A stretch of DNA of 40,260 nucleotides from an uncultured Bacteroidales bacterium (lineage in GTDB: Bacteria > Bacteroidota > Bacteroidia > Bacteroidales > Muribaculaceae). Shown one piece after another: positions 25,529 to 35,046 of the stretch (positions are counted from its first letter, which is position 1; each line of letters begins with the position of its first letter). A model generated the notes under the pieces. The model worked only from the letters and a program-made list of their open reading frames with translations. It searched no databases and was not told the origin of the DNA. The stretch covers positions 1-40,260 of the forward strand of contig CANOUR010000013.1 in the NCBI GenBank assembly GCA_947570265.1, written 5' to 3'. The position numbers and the translations under genes were made by a program.

Positions 25529-26941
25529 TCAGAAATGTGAGCTGCCGTCGAAACAATGGGTGCATACCTTGCATTTTGGCAGGCCGATTGATTTAATGAG
25601 TGTTTCAATCGGATTGAATTTTAGTGATGTCAGTCCGAATCTTGCGCGGATTTTCTCGACCATGGCGTTGTATTCGGGTGATCCGGTTGTGGCATATCGG
25701 TCGAGTCTGGCGTTTGGATCGCCTTCGATTTCCCCGATGATGCGGCGTGTGAGCAGCTCCATGTCGCTCTTTGATGATGTGAAGCTCAGGAAGGGGCAGC
25801 CGTAGATCAGTGGCGGGCATGCGATGCGCATGTGCACTTCGCGTGCGCCACATTCATAGAGGTCTGACACGTTGTCGTTGAGCTGAGTGCCGCGGACAAT
25901 GGAGTCATCGCAGAAGAGGGCGCGTTTGCCTTGCAGCATCTCGCGGTTGGGCACAAGTTTCATTTTGGCCACGAGAGCGCGGCGCGATTGCTCCGACGGG
26001 GTGAACGACCGTGGCCATGTGGGGGTGTATTTCGAGATACATCTGTGATATGGCACCCCTTTGCCTGCGGCGTAGCCCAAAGCCATGCCGACTCCGCTGT
26101 CGGGGATGCCACAGGCGCAATCTACTTCGCTTGAGTCGGTACGCCCCATTTCAAATCCGCTGTCGAAGCGTGCGGCCTCGACATTCTTGCCTTCGTAGGT
26201 AGATGTGGGGAATCCGTAGTAGACCCAGAGGAACGAGCATATCTGCATGTCTTTGCCGGGTGCTGCGAGCTGCGTGATGCCGTCGGCAGTCAGTTCTACG
26301 ATTTCTGCAGGGCCAAGATCACGTACTGCGGTGTAACCGAGGTTGGGGAAGGATGTGGATTCGGATGTGGCCGCCCAGGCACCATCTTTGCATCCGATGG
26401 CTATCGGTGTGCGTCCCCATTTGTCGCGGGCGGCTATGATAGAGCCTTTGTCTGTTAGTATCAGTAATGAGCATGAGCCTTTGATGCGGCTTTGCATGTA
26501 GGCAATACCTTCGGCAAAAGTTGACCCACGGTTGATCAGCAGAGCCACAAGCTCGGTCTGATTGGTTTTTCCCGAGCTGAGTTCAGCAAAATGCGCGCCT
26601 GAGTCAAGCAACTCGCTTTCGAGGTCAGCGATATTTGCGATGCGTGCCACTGTGACAATGGCAAACTTGCCAAGGTGTGAGTTGATGATAATGGGCTGAG
26701 GATCGGTGTCACTGATCACTCCGATTCCGCTTTCGCCGGTGAACTTTGTGAGTTCGTTTTCAAATTTGGTGCGGAAGTATGTGTTCTCGATGCTGTGTAT
26801 CGAGCGGTTGAACATGCATGTGCCGGAGTCGTATGTCACCATGCCGGCACGTCGTGTGCCGAGATGTGAGTTGTAGTCGGTGCCGTAATAAAGATCGTTG
26901 CGGCATGCGGATTTTGCGGTAGTTCCGAAAAAACCTCCCAT
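25529..26941 (-). CDS. Amidophosphoribosyltransferase (PurF)-like paralog lacking the N-terminal Cys
   Basis: Protein of 470 residues with the two-domain PurF layout. The N-terminal Ntn-glutaminase-like domain starts MGGFFG, where active PurF has Met-Cys-Gly; Cys2 is replaced by Gly. Other glutaminase features partly remain (LGTRRAGM, KFAIVTVARI, RDKWGRTPIAIG). The C-terminal phosphoribosyltransferase domain keeps the PRPP loop ALFCDDSIVRGTQ (residues 341-353). The C-terminus has a cysteine cluster (CKVCTHC). The protein may use free ammonia, use another nucleophile, or have a different role. I recall similar Gly2 proteins in other anaerobes, so this is probably a conserved paralog rather than a damaged gene. 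Last gene of the long minus-strand operon, 13 nt after GH31. Confidence 0.82.
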   Translation of the reverse strand: MGGFFGTTAKSACRNDLYYGTDYNSHLGTRRAGMVTYDSGTCMFNRSIHSIENTYFRTKFENELTKFTGESGIGVISDTDPQPIIINSHLGKFAIVTVARIANIADLESELLDSGAHFAELSSGKTNQTELVALLINRGSTFAEGIAYMQSRIKGSCSLLILTDKGSIIAARDKWGRTPIAIGCKDGAWAATSESTSFPNLGYTAVRDLGPAEIVELTADGITQLAAPGKDMQICSFLWVYYGFPTSTYEGKNVEAARFDSGFEMGRTDSSEVDCACGIPDSGVGMALGYAAGKGVPYHRCISKYTPTWPRSFTPSEQSRRALVAKMKLVPNREMLQGKRALFCDDSIVRGTQLNDNVSDLYECGAREVHMRIACPPLIYGCPFLSFTSSKSDMELLTRRIIGEIEGDPNARLDRYATTGSPEYNAMVEKIRARFGLTSLKFNPIETLIKSIGLPKCKVCTHCFDGSSHF

Positions 26942-26954
26942 AAATTTTAGAATT

Positions 26955-29342
26955 TTATTTGGTGATACGAAGTGTGGCCGGAGTTCCGTCCCATTTAACA
27001 GTCACAGACAGAACACCGTCAGCCGTGTTGTATTTCCAGTCTTTGCCTGAGAGGCTTTTACCGTTGAATGTCACTGCGGAGGGGGCTGATGTTTGTCCGA
27101 CGATCTCGAATGTGATGGATCTTCGGGATGGCATTCCGGGATAAGATCCTTCGGCAGATAGGTCGATAGTCATGTTGCCGGCAGTGTCATTGCCCTTGAA
27201 TGTGATGAGGGTGTAGGCTCCCTGGGCGAGTGACGTGGTTGAAGTGCGGTCATCTTCAAACAATGTGTAGCTGCTTGCCGTGCCTTCGATGGGGTAATAT
27301 TTCACAAGGTATCTGTCGGCACGGTAGTCTCCGGTATTTTCCATCCGGTAGTCGGCCATTGGAATGAACGCACCGGCTCGCACGAACAATGGGAGTGTGC
27401 CCAATGGAGCAGGATATGATATGGTATCGGATGCTGTGTAGCGGCGGGTAGGGTCGGCCATGTCGATCCATGTTCCTTCGGGGAAAGTGATGGTGCGTTC
27501 GGTTGCACCTTGCTGCATCACCGGTGCGACGAGCACATCGCGTCCCCATAGATATTCATCCTGACGGCCTGATGGCGCGGGAGCTGACGGTGTGTGGAAA
27601 TTGAGTGGTCTGACCAATGGCAATCCCATGGACGCGTTTTCCCAAGCAAGAGTGTAGTTGTAGGGAAGCCAACGGTAGCGCTCGCGTATCAGCTCTTTTA
27701 TGACAGCTTCATGGGTTGGATATTTATATGGCTCAGCATCTGATTGGGCATGAGTGCGCAGAATCGGTGAAAATGCGCCTAACTGCAGCCAGCGGACATA
27801 TAGCTCGGGGTCGGTAGGATTTGAGGGGTCAATGGCAAAGCCTCCAACGTCGTGACTCATGTATCCCATGCCGCTGAGGCCAGAGTTGAGCATGATGTTG
27901 ATCTGTGGCTGCATGCCGCCCCATGAGCGGCTGACATCGGTAGACCAAGGGAATACGCTGTAGCGCTGCAGTCCAGTGGTGCCTCCGCGCATCATCGTCA
28001 TCAGGCGCCGATCGGGATATTCGCGTTTGAACATGTCGTAGATTATGCTGCTCCAGTCGTTGCCATAGCGATTGTGATATTGGCGTGTTGTCATGCCGTT
28101 GGCATGATGCCCTGTTTCGGGATGTACCTCGGGTTCACCGAGATCGCCCCACCATCCGCCAACACCTTCTTCTGTGAGCTGGTGATAGCGTTCGGCGAGC
28201 CAATCGCGGGTTTCAGGATTGCTGACATCAAACATGCCACCATCACCGACCCATATTGTGACATCGTGCGGGCGGCCGAGGCTGTCGGTGACAAGCATGC
28301 CGCGCCGGGCAAGGGTGTTGTAATTGTCGAGACCACGTCCGTTGCGCAGCACATAAGGCTGCGATATGATTATCGTGTTGACACCTTTCTTCTTTAAGTC
28401 GGAAAGCATGCGACGATGCGTTGGCCATTGCTCTTTGTCCCAGTCAAGGCGTCCCATGTCCTGCTCTTTCCCATACCAGTAGAGGTCGAGTACTATGCCG
28501 TCAACAGGATAGCCCTTTGTCTTGAGGGTGTCGATGACGCCACGAGTTTCGGACTCTGTGCGGTAGCCGTATTTGGAGGTGATATATCCAAGCGCCCAGA
28601 AAGGGGGCATTTCCTGACGGCCTGTCAGTGCGCTAAGTTCGCGGACAGTGCCTTCGAGAGAGCCTGCGCCATTTATGAAATAGTATGAAATCGGGGCTGT
28701 AGATTCGGTGGTGTATTTGATCGGATTGCCCATAATCATGGTGGCGGCGGCATGATCATCGAAGGCCACTGCATAGCCGTTGGATGAAAGGAACAGTGGC
28801 ATGGTGATGTTCATCTGGCGAATGCGTGGTTCGGATGCTGTGTAGCCATAGTTCTGCTTGTTGTACATGACAAGCGTGTCGCCTGCAAGGTTGAATGAGT
28901 AGCCACGTTCGCCTGCTCCATAAAATTCACATGTTCCCATGGTTGACATCAGCATTGAACGTTGGCTGCCATGGCATGGACGCGAGCCATTGTCGCTTAT
29001 GGAACGGTCGGGACCAGCATTGATGCAGACTGCTCCATCACTGCGGCTCACGCTGACTGTCATTCCTTCAGCAGTGGCATATACAGGGCCGCGGCGTGTC
29101 ATGGTGACGGTTGGCGCGATTGATGATGGCGTGAGTGATGAGATGCTATAGCGAGACTTTACGTCTTCACCGGGGAGAGCATTGGTCACACGCACTATAT
29201 TGTCGTTGACAAATTCGATTGTGACAGATCTTCCGTTGTCCGTGACAGTTGTGAATGAGGACGATTGCACTGCTGCTTCAGCTGGCAAGCCGGCAAGAAT
29301 GGCAGCTGCTATGGCAGTAGTGATGGAATGAGTCGTGATCAT
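26955..29342 (-). CDS. Glycoside hydrolase family 31 (alpha-glycosidase), secreted
   Basis: Retaining alpha-glycosidase of 795 residues with a signal peptide (ITTAIAAAILAGLPAEAA). An N-terminal beta-sandwich (to about 240) precedes the TIM barrel. The nucleophile motif is WWGDLGEPE with Asp400; the likely acid/base is Asp469 in FPWSTDVSRSW; HDVGGF (497-502) is the conserved substrate-binding loop. C-terminal beta domains include ITFPEGTWIDM and LPLFVRAGAFIP. GH31 covers alpha-glucosidases, xylosidases and others, so specificity is not assigned. The start at 29342 places the signal peptide first; the longer frame runs into the upstream gene. It lies 34 nt after the PCMD lipoprotein gene and probably acts in the periplasm or at the surface. 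Confidence 0.9.
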   Translation of the reverse strand: MITTHSITTAIAAAILAGLPAEAAVQSSSFTTVTDNGRSVTIEFVNDNIVRVTNALPGEDVKSRYSISSLTPSSIAPTVTMTRRGPVYATAEGMTVSVSRSDGAVCINAGPDRSISDNGSRPCHGSQRSMLMSTMGTCEFYGAGERGYSFNLAGDTLVMYNKQNYGYTASEPRIRQMNITMPLFLSSNGYAVAFDDHAAATMIMGNPIKYTTESTAPISYYFINGAGSLEGTVRELSALTGRQEMPPFWALGYITSKYGYRTESETRGVIDTLKTKGYPVDGIVLDLYWYGKEQDMGRLDWDKEQWPTHRRMLSDLKKKGVNTIIISQPYVLRNGRGLDNYNTLARRGMLVTDSLGRPHDVTIWVGDGGMFDVSNPETRDWLAERYHQLTEEGVGGWWGDLGEPEVHPETGHHANGMTTRQYHNRYGNDWSSIIYDMFKREYPDRRLMTMMRGGTTGLQRYSVFPWSTDVSRSWGGMQPQINIMLNSGLSGMGYMSHDVGGFAIDPSNPTDPELYVRWLQLGAFSPILRTHAQSDAEPYKYPTHEAVIKELIRERYRWLPYNYTLAWENASMGLPLVRPLNFHTPSAPAPSGRQDEYLWGRDVLVAPVMQQGATERTITFPEGTWIDMADPTRRYTASDTISYPAPLGTLPLFVRAGAFIPMADYRMENTGDYRADRYLVKYYPIEGTASSYTLFEDDRTSTTSLAQGAYTLITFKGNDTAGNMTIDLSAEGSYPGMPSRRSITFEIVGQTSAPSAVTFNGKSLSGKDWKYNTADGVLSVTVKWDGTPATLRITK

Positions 29343-29376
29343 GTGTGGATTGTAGAAATTGTAAGTATGATGATGG

Positions 29377-30957
29377 TTAGTAGTCAAAGTCGAGCTCAAA
29401 GTTGTCGACCCACATTGTCGAACCGTTTCCTCCGGTAAAGTAGTCGCCGAGCGCTGATGCTGATGATACAATCAACATGTATTTGGGAGTACGCTGCGTG
29501 TCGCGGTATTCAAGTGTGATGCTGAACGGCTGGTAGGTGTCGACCGAGTGGTTGAATTCGGCCTTACCGTAAGCAACGACATAGGGAGCTGTCGGATCGA
29601 ACAGATTGGGATTTTTCGGATTGGTACGGATCTGAAACGGAGCATCTGTGTCGATCAGTGCACACCATATGATGCCGGTGTCGGGTTGACCGAGACGGTC
29701 TTCATAGCCTGCTGTCGTGTGGGTGATGTCGACGCATTTGTATTTCATCATGCCGCGCAGACGGGTGGGATGCAGCGAGAATGGACGTCCGAAGTCAAGA
29801 ATGCCATTTGTGCCGTCAGTGCGCACGTACACACCGGCAAAAAGGTTGCCTGCGGCAAGCTTGCCGATTGAGCCGATTCCGACAAAGCGGGTTTCGAGAC
29901 ATGCGGCCTGCCCTGTGCCGGTCGAGGTGTCGTCGGTGGGAAATGTGTTGGATGTGCCGAGTGTTGTAGCCCCTTTATTACCGGTGTCCCAGTAGCTCTC
30001 GCCATCTTTTGGCCACGGATTCCATACCTTGCCGTCGAGCCACCAGTCGTCCATAGAGCCATTGGGGATGGAATATAGGGATCCTGTAGTGAATTCTACC
30101 TCATTGCTGGTCTCATCGTCGCTTATCGCGCGGGCAATATATGTTGTTTCGGGTTGCAGGTGTATGATGCGTCCGGTGATTGCGCCGCCGCTGCCTGAAA
30201 TCTCTGACTGCGGCAAATCGATCCATTCGCCGGCATCAGCCGCACGATACTGTATGGTGTTCTGACGGCTATCCTGAGCGGAAACGTGTACCCATGCCAC
30301 ACATGTCCATGCATCGACACGATTGACTGCGACGGTCGATTCGGAGGTCTGTACATAGATTGTCCAGTCGAGTGTGCGTCCGTGCTCGGTAACCTTTATG
30401 CTGACAGGACTTGAAAAATCGATGCTATTGTCTACGATGTCGGGGGAGTATACCGCCTCTGGACCGGAGAGTTTCATCGATAATACCTTCAGCCGTTTGA
30501 GATTGACATGATCAGGCACATAAACCACAACACGCCGCCCGATGGGATCGATGGTTGATGCACCAATCTGACCTTCGACGGTGAAATAGCGTTCGATGGG
30601 CTGAACGGCCGAAATGCGCCATGTGTAATCCTGATATAGAGATACGGTTGTCTCGACAGGTTCGCGCAGATCAATTCCTGAAGCGAACAGAGCTGAATCG
30701 GGCCATTGCGCGCCTGCGGGTGTCAGCGTCCAAGCAGTGGCTTTTACATGTTGTATGTCGGCTGTCTCATCGAGAAAAATGGTGACAGTGCGGTTGATTG
30801 AGTCGATTGAGGCTGCCTGTGACTGATGGTCTACCTCAATCTGAGCGAGATTTGCCTGAATACGAGGATAGGGAATGTCGTTTTTTATGCAGCCGGCCAT
30901 CAGTGAGAGTAAGGTCAGAGCTACTGCCGTATATAGGATATGCTTAGAAGTGGACAC
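29377..30957 (-). CDS. PCMD-domain lipoprotein (putative carbohydrate metabolism domain)
   Basis: Protein of 526 residues with lipobox LSLMAGC. Residues about 30-210 form repeated beta-sandwich units (VTIFLDETADIQHVKATAWTL; VVVYVPDHVNLKRLKV) like the Ig-type domains in front of PCMD proteins. A fibronectin-like stretch follows, and the C-terminal half is the PCMD domain: IPNGSMDDWW, WDTGNKG, ACLETRFVG, LAAGNLFAG and the final WVDNFELDFDY. The crystal-structure family PF13201 suggests carbohydrate binding, but no activity is established. Its start overlaps the preceding barrel gene by 14 nt. Probably exposed on the outer membrane and partnered with the adjacent barrels. Confidence 0.85.
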   Translation of the reverse strand: MSTSKHILYTAVALTLLSLMAGCIKNDIPYPRIQANLAQIEVDHQSQAASIDSINRTVTIFLDETADIQHVKATAWTLTPAGAQWPDSALFASGIDLREPVETTVSLYQDYTWRISAVQPIERYFTVEGQIGASTIDPIGRRVVVYVPDHVNLKRLKVLSMKLSGPEAVYSPDIVDNSIDFSSPVSIKVTEHGRTLDWTIYVQTSESTVAVNRVDAWTCVAWVHVSAQDSRQNTIQYRAADAGEWIDLPQSEISGSGGAITGRIIHLQPETTYIARAISDDETSNEVEFTTGSLYSIPNGSMDDWWLDGKVWNPWPKDGESYWDTGNKGATTLGTSNTFPTDDTSTGTGQAACLETRFVGIGSIGKLAAGNLFAGVYVRTDGTNGILDFGRPFSLHPTRLRGMMKYKCVDITHTTAGYEDRLGQPDTGIIWCALIDTDAPFQIRTNPKNPNLFDPTAPYVVAYGKAEFNHSVDTYQPFSITLEYRDTQRTPKYMLIVSSASALGDYFTGGNGSTMWVDNFELDFDY

Positions 30958-31777
30958 TTGTGCCGAATTTAATATTGAACAGGTTGAATCGGAAATTTGC
31001 GCCAGATGTGGTGCGCGAGCCTTCGTCGCGGCCGTCGGTGGTCTGCTTTTCGTGTGTCATATGTAGACCGAACACACCAAGCGAGATGTTGAATGACATG
31101 TAGTCCATGATGAACACATACAGACCGGGACTGAAGTTGAGTGATGCCGATGTGCGCACGGTGCGTGTGTCACGTGGCTCGTCATTATAAATGCGCATGA
31201 ATCGTGATGACCCACTCGATGCTCCGAGATCAACTTCGTTGAAGATGCCGAAACGTTTCATTGGTGAGAGGCCAATGAAATTGCGGTAGAACAGCGATAC
31301 GCCATAGCTCTGCGATGAGTAGCTGACGTCGCGTATGGAGAAATTGAGATCCTCGTCAAAATCCATTGACAGGCTGCCAAGACTCGCGTCGCCCTTGGTG
31401 TATGTGAGCCGCAGGCCGATTGACTGGTTGTTGCGGAAAAAGTAACTGATAGTCGGATTGAGGGAGTAGGTGTGTCCTTTGAAATCGAGATCTTTGATAA
31501 TGGACAATATCTGCACGTCGTCGGTGTTAAGCTCGCCGTATGACGCTGTAAGGCCTATTGCCCACTGTCCTTTGGGGATGAAAAGATAATTGCGCAGACC
31601 TCGATCGTGTCGGCCAATGTTGCGCTGCGGTATGATCATGCTCACGGTGTCGTTGCCAACGATCACCCGCTCGTCGGTGGGCTGCTTGTCCTGTGGCTGC
31701 TCTTGACCGTGCGCTTGCGCGGCTGCGGCCATCAGTGCTATGGCCGCTGTAACTCTTGTGATGATGCTTGGTTTCAT
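30944..31777 (-). CDS. Outer-membrane beta-barrel protein, paralog B
   Basis: Protein of 277 residues with a signal peptide ending near AQAHGQE. Alternating strands (WAIGLTASYGEL, YSLNPTISYFFRNNQSIGLRLTY, YGVSLFYRNFIGLSP, GIFNEVDLG, FKFGTSVHF-like end) and a C-terminal aromatic (Phe) are typical of a small outer-membrane barrel of about 10-12 strands. It shares the order of motifs with the gene upstream (FIPKGQW vs FVPEGQW; FGIFNEVDL vs FGFFNEVQL; LGVFG vs IGVLGF), so the two are tandem duplicates. Overlaps the PCMD gene by 14 nt. Role unknown; perhaps the membrane partner of the flanking lipoproteins. Confidence 0.75.
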   Translation of the reverse strand: MKPSIITRVTAAIALMAAAAQAHGQEQPQDKQPTDERVIVGNDTVSMIIPQRNIGRHDRGLRNYLFIPKGQWAIGLTASYGELNTDDVQILSIIKDLDFKGHTYSLNPTISYFFRNNQSIGLRLTYTKGDASLGSLSMDFDEDLNFSIRDVSYSSQSYGVSLFYRNFIGLSPMKRFGIFNEVDLGASSGSSRFMRIYNDEPRDTRTVRTSASLNFSPGLYVFIMDYMSFNISLGVFGLHMTHEKQTTDGRDEGSRTTSGANFRFNLFNIKFGTSVHF

Positions 31778-31795
31778 TTGCGCGCGGTGATTGAA

Positions 31796-32539
31796 TTAAA
31801 GATAAAAAGCTACGCCGAACGATACAGAAAACAGATTGATCCAGAAGTTGGCGCTTTTTGCGTTGCGGTCGGCCAGATATATCTGATCGGTAATTGATTT
31901 TGTCTTCGTGTAGGAAAAACCGAGTACTCCGATGCTTACCTCCATGGCCGAATAGTTGTTGAGAAACATGATGATGCCGGGAGTCAGACCCACGTCGAGC
32001 TTGAAATTGCGCTCGTAGGTGCCTGTGAGTGCGTCGCCGGTGCCGTTCACAATTTTAGATTGGCCGCCTCCGAGTTGCAATTGCACTTCATTGAAGAAAC
32101 CGAAACGCTGCGATTTGCCCAATGAAATATAGTTGCGGAAAGCTGCTGTGCCATAATACTCCTGACTGATGTTGTAGAGATGGTCGATGTCGTATGAGGT
32201 GTCACTGCCAAGTACGACGCTTGCGCGGTCAAGCTTGGTCTTGGAACGGCTGTATGCGAATCGTCCACCTGCGGCAAGGTTGTTCTTGAACGCAAACATG
32301 AGCATCGGACTTACCTTGAACGTGTAGGTCTCGCCTGAGAGGTTCTCTATGATCAGAAACTGATAATTGTCTTGATGACTCTGCGAATAGCTTACGCTTA
32401 CTCCGGTGATCCATTGCCCTTCGGGCACGAACGACACCTGTTCGAGACCTCGCTTGAAAGGCTCTTGCGCGTTTGCGGGTTTGTGAACCGCAAGCAGTGC
32501 AATGGAGGCCAGAATGAGTGTCTTAAATATGTTAGCCAT
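31796..32539 (-). CDS. Outer-membrane beta-barrel protein, paralog A
   Basis: Protein of 247 residues with a signal peptide ending near KPANAQE. Barrel-type strands run through it: FVPEGQWITGVSVSYSQ, YTFKVSPMLMFAFKNNLAAGG, YYGTAAFRNYISLG, FGFFNEVQLQLGGG and a C-terminal VSFGVAFYL. Clear paralog of the next gene, which lies 18 nt further on. The main differences are a shorter N-terminus after the signal peptide and different loops. It starts 9 nt after the DUF4493 lipoprotein gene. No known ligand or transport function. Confidence 0.75.
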   Translation of the reverse strand: MANIFKTLILASIALLAVHKPANAQEPFKRGLEQVSFVPEGQWITGVSVSYSQSHQDNYQFLIIENLSGETYTFKVSPMLMFAFKNNLAAGGRFAYSRSKTKLDRASVVLGSDTSYDIDHLYNISQEYYGTAAFRNYISLGKSQRFGFFNEVQLQLGGGQSKIVNGTGDALTGTYERNFKLDVGLTPGIIMFLNNYSAMEVSIGVLGFSYTKTKSITDQIYLADRNAKSANFWINLFSVSFGVAFYL

Positions 32540-32548
32540 ATGTGATGT

Positions 32549-35041
32549 TTAGTATGCAAACGTGAGATTGTCGAGACGTAGCCTTGATCCGGTTGAGGCG
32601 CCTCTGACAGGATCGGGTAGGGTGATGATGTTGGCGGTCTCGGCATGTAGATTGCCGGTGAAACGTGATGACGAGGCCATGACCTTGACGCGGGTAGCTT
32701 TTATCCCGAAGCGGGAGTAAGTCAGCGGTATGGAGAATGCTGTGTAGCCAGTGGATGGCTCGAGCTGGACACTGCCTGCAGCCAAGATGATCTCACTGTC
32801 ATTTTCCATACCAAGAACCTCTATGGTGATCAGGCCTCGGTCGCTGGGATCGGCCGCCGTCGGCTCATAAATGTAAAATCCGTTGAGCGATGTCGGGCGC
32901 GATTCTATTCCGACCCCTTCAATATAGGTTTCAGTGGGCTCAGGAAACGGACTGAATGAGTATGTGCCCAGAAATATCTTGGCAGCCGCACGCCATGCTA
33001 TATCGGGGATATTGCGGGAATAGCGGACATAGGGGTAGAATTCCTGCAGATAATCGGCTATAGGAGCGCCATTGGGGTCGAAGGCCACACTCACGAGCTC
33101 AACCGCGTAGTCACCGCTCATCCGATCCTCGATGGTGAACACTGATGGTTGCATGTACCACGTGTTTTTTAGCCTCGATCCGGTATTGAATGTCTTGATA
33201 TTGGTGTTGGCCCAACCTGTGGGTGCATCATGGCGGTAAGATGCTTTGTTCTGGCAGTTGAATATTTCGGCGAATGTTTGGGAATATCTTCCGCCACAGG
33301 CGATGTCAGCCATGTCAATAGCCTTTTTTGTGTCTTCAAAGTCGCCGTTTGGCAGTGGTGTGGCGGCTTCGGTGACGATCGAGATGTCGTGAGCCGCTGT
33401 GTCCACATCGGGTTGGAGTGTGGATACGAATGTATAGGCTTTCTGAGGTTCGAGGCCTATGATAGTGATCAGCCCTTGATTTTCGTCGCGACTGAGTACG
33501 GTGACCGGATTGCCATTGACTGTCGTGACAAGCCGACGGGTGATAACGGCCACAAGTTCGCTTCTCGATGGGCAGTTGATGCGCAGTTTTACACGGGTTG
33601 CAAATACATCGGCGTCGATTGTGTAGTCGGGCGAGATACGTCCGATAGATAATTCGGCTTTTAGCTCGGTGCCGTAGTATGCCAGCAATGTAAGCGGTTT
33701 TGTGCCTGCGGGAATGCTTACCGTGACGCGATATGTTGCATTGCCAAGAGGTGTGATATTTTCTATTTTTGCATTGGAAAGCGTGCCGTCGGCTTCTCTG
33801 GCGATCAATGACATTTCTTCTGACAAGGACGCAGAGGGGGCAGCTACGACGATATCAACTGTGTTGATGCCTATTACAGCATCGCTTGCCGAAATTACGT
33901 TTATATCAAACGGTATGGTGTTGATTGTGATTGTTGCCGGAGCACTTTGGCGACCGGAGGGTTCTGTGACGGTCAGGGAGATACGGCTGATGTTGTCAAC
34001 TCCTGCGCGATATTGAAGATGTGACAGTAGAGGCGAGATATCGAAATTGGTTGTTCCCGCTGAGAATGAAGGAATAATGACCCCTATGCTTTCGAGGAAG
34101 CGGTGCCCACTGTCATCGCTGTCCACAAGATTGATTTGCGATGGCGCACCGACAGTATTGAGCAATGGTGAGTCGAGAGTGAGAAGAACCTCAGCAGGCG
34201 CCGTTGGTGATTCAATTGTGAACATGACCGGGTGATCGGGCAATGTTCGTTCGAGCAGCGATATGTTACCATAGCTGTCTGCGTCGTCGGATGCGATTGT
34301 GACTTCCGGGCCGGGCGATGTTATCATTTGCTGTGTGATTGTGACACGCTGCAATTCATCGCCGTTGCATTCAAGTATCACATCATCACCTTCGGCATCG
34401 ATGGTGAATGCCATTAGTTCTCCTTCACAAGTGGATATATCGCGTGCGAGAACGAATATTGCCTTTCCTGAGTCGAGGCCTATGCTGACGGTCAGTGGCT
34501 CGGGACGCATGAATGCAGTGCGGGTCTCATTGCTGCTGAACTCGATGTAACTACCTCCGGCAGAATGAATCATGGCTGTCCATCCGTCGTGAGCGGAATT
34601 GAATGACGGAGTTGACGTGAATGACACAGGTACATTGGATAGTGTGGCACGTAGGTCGACGGTTGCAGTCGCTCCATCTGAGATGTGATACGATGTAACT
34701 GCCTTAAAAAATGGTTTGTCGAATCCTTCGGCTTTTGAGTCGCCATGAGTTGCTGTAAATCGGTAGTTACCCGACAGATATCGCTCGCCTTGCCTGAAAG
34801 AAGAAAACGTGTCCCATTTGTGTGACGACTGCACGTTGCCGTCGTTCTCAGCTACCATTTCGAGGCAGAAGTCGTCGGCAGCAGGTGGAGTGACAGTCAC
34901 AGTCTTCGGAGATACTACCTCGATTGTAACATTGAGCAACCCCGTGCCATTGTAGAAATCGGGTTTGGAATCATCGCTACAGGCAGTCGCAAGAAATGCG
35001 ACAGCCGATATTACCGAGTATTTGATGTGCCTGTTCAGCAT
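32549..35041 (-). CDS. DUF4493/PCMD-like large surface lipoprotein
   Basis: Protein of 830 residues with a lipobox-like FLATAC. The N-terminal about 200 residues resemble DUF4493 (TGLLNVTIEV, FSSFRQGERYLSGNYRFTA, ATVDLRATLSNV). Several Ig-like beta domains follow. The C-terminal about 270 residues resemble a PCMD-type module: LPNGDFED, APTGWAN, and the closing GSRLRLDNLTFAY. The ATG at 35041 puts the signal peptide at the N-terminus; another in-frame ATG at 35056 overlaps the end of fmt and would add five residues, so translation may be coupled. First gene of the surface module inside the long operon. Function unknown; glycan or protein binding is a guess from family context. Confidence 0.72.
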   Translation of the reverse strand: MLNRHIKYSVISAVAFLATACSDDSKPDFYNGTGLLNVTIEVVSPKTVTVTPPAADDFCLEMVAENDGNVQSSHKWDTFSSFRQGERYLSGNYRFTATHGDSKAEGFDKPFFKAVTSYHISDGATATVDLRATLSNVPVSFTSTPSFNSAHDGWTAMIHSAGGSYIEFSSNETRTAFMRPEPLTVSIGLDSGKAIFVLARDISTCEGELMAFTIDAEGDDVILECNGDELQRVTITQQMITSPGPEVTIASDDADSYGNISLLERTLPDHPVMFTIESPTAPAEVLLTLDSPLLNTVGAPSQINLVDSDDSGHRFLESIGVIIPSFSAGTTNFDISPLLSHLQYRAGVDNISRISLTVTEPSGRQSAPATITINTIPFDINVISASDAVIGINTVDIVVAAPSASLSEEMSLIAREADGTLSNAKIENITPLGNATYRVTVSIPAGTKPLTLLAYYGTELKAELSIGRISPDYTIDADVFATRVKLRINCPSRSELVAVITRRLVTTVNGNPVTVLSRDENQGLITIIGLEPQKAYTFVSTLQPDVDTAAHDISIVTEAATPLPNGDFEDTKKAIDMADIACGGRYSQTFAEIFNCQNKASYRHDAPTGWANTNIKTFNTGSRLKNTWYMQPSVFTIEDRMSGDYAVELVSVAFDPNGAPIADYLQEFYPYVRYSRNIPDIAWRAAAKIFLGTYSFSPFPEPTETYIEGVGIESRPTSLNGFYIYEPTAADPSDRGLITIEVLGMENDSEIILAAGSVQLEPSTGYTAFSIPLTYSRFGIKATRVKVMASSSRFTGNLHAETANIITLPDPVRGASTGSRLRLDNLTFAY

Positions 35042-35046
35042 TTGTA

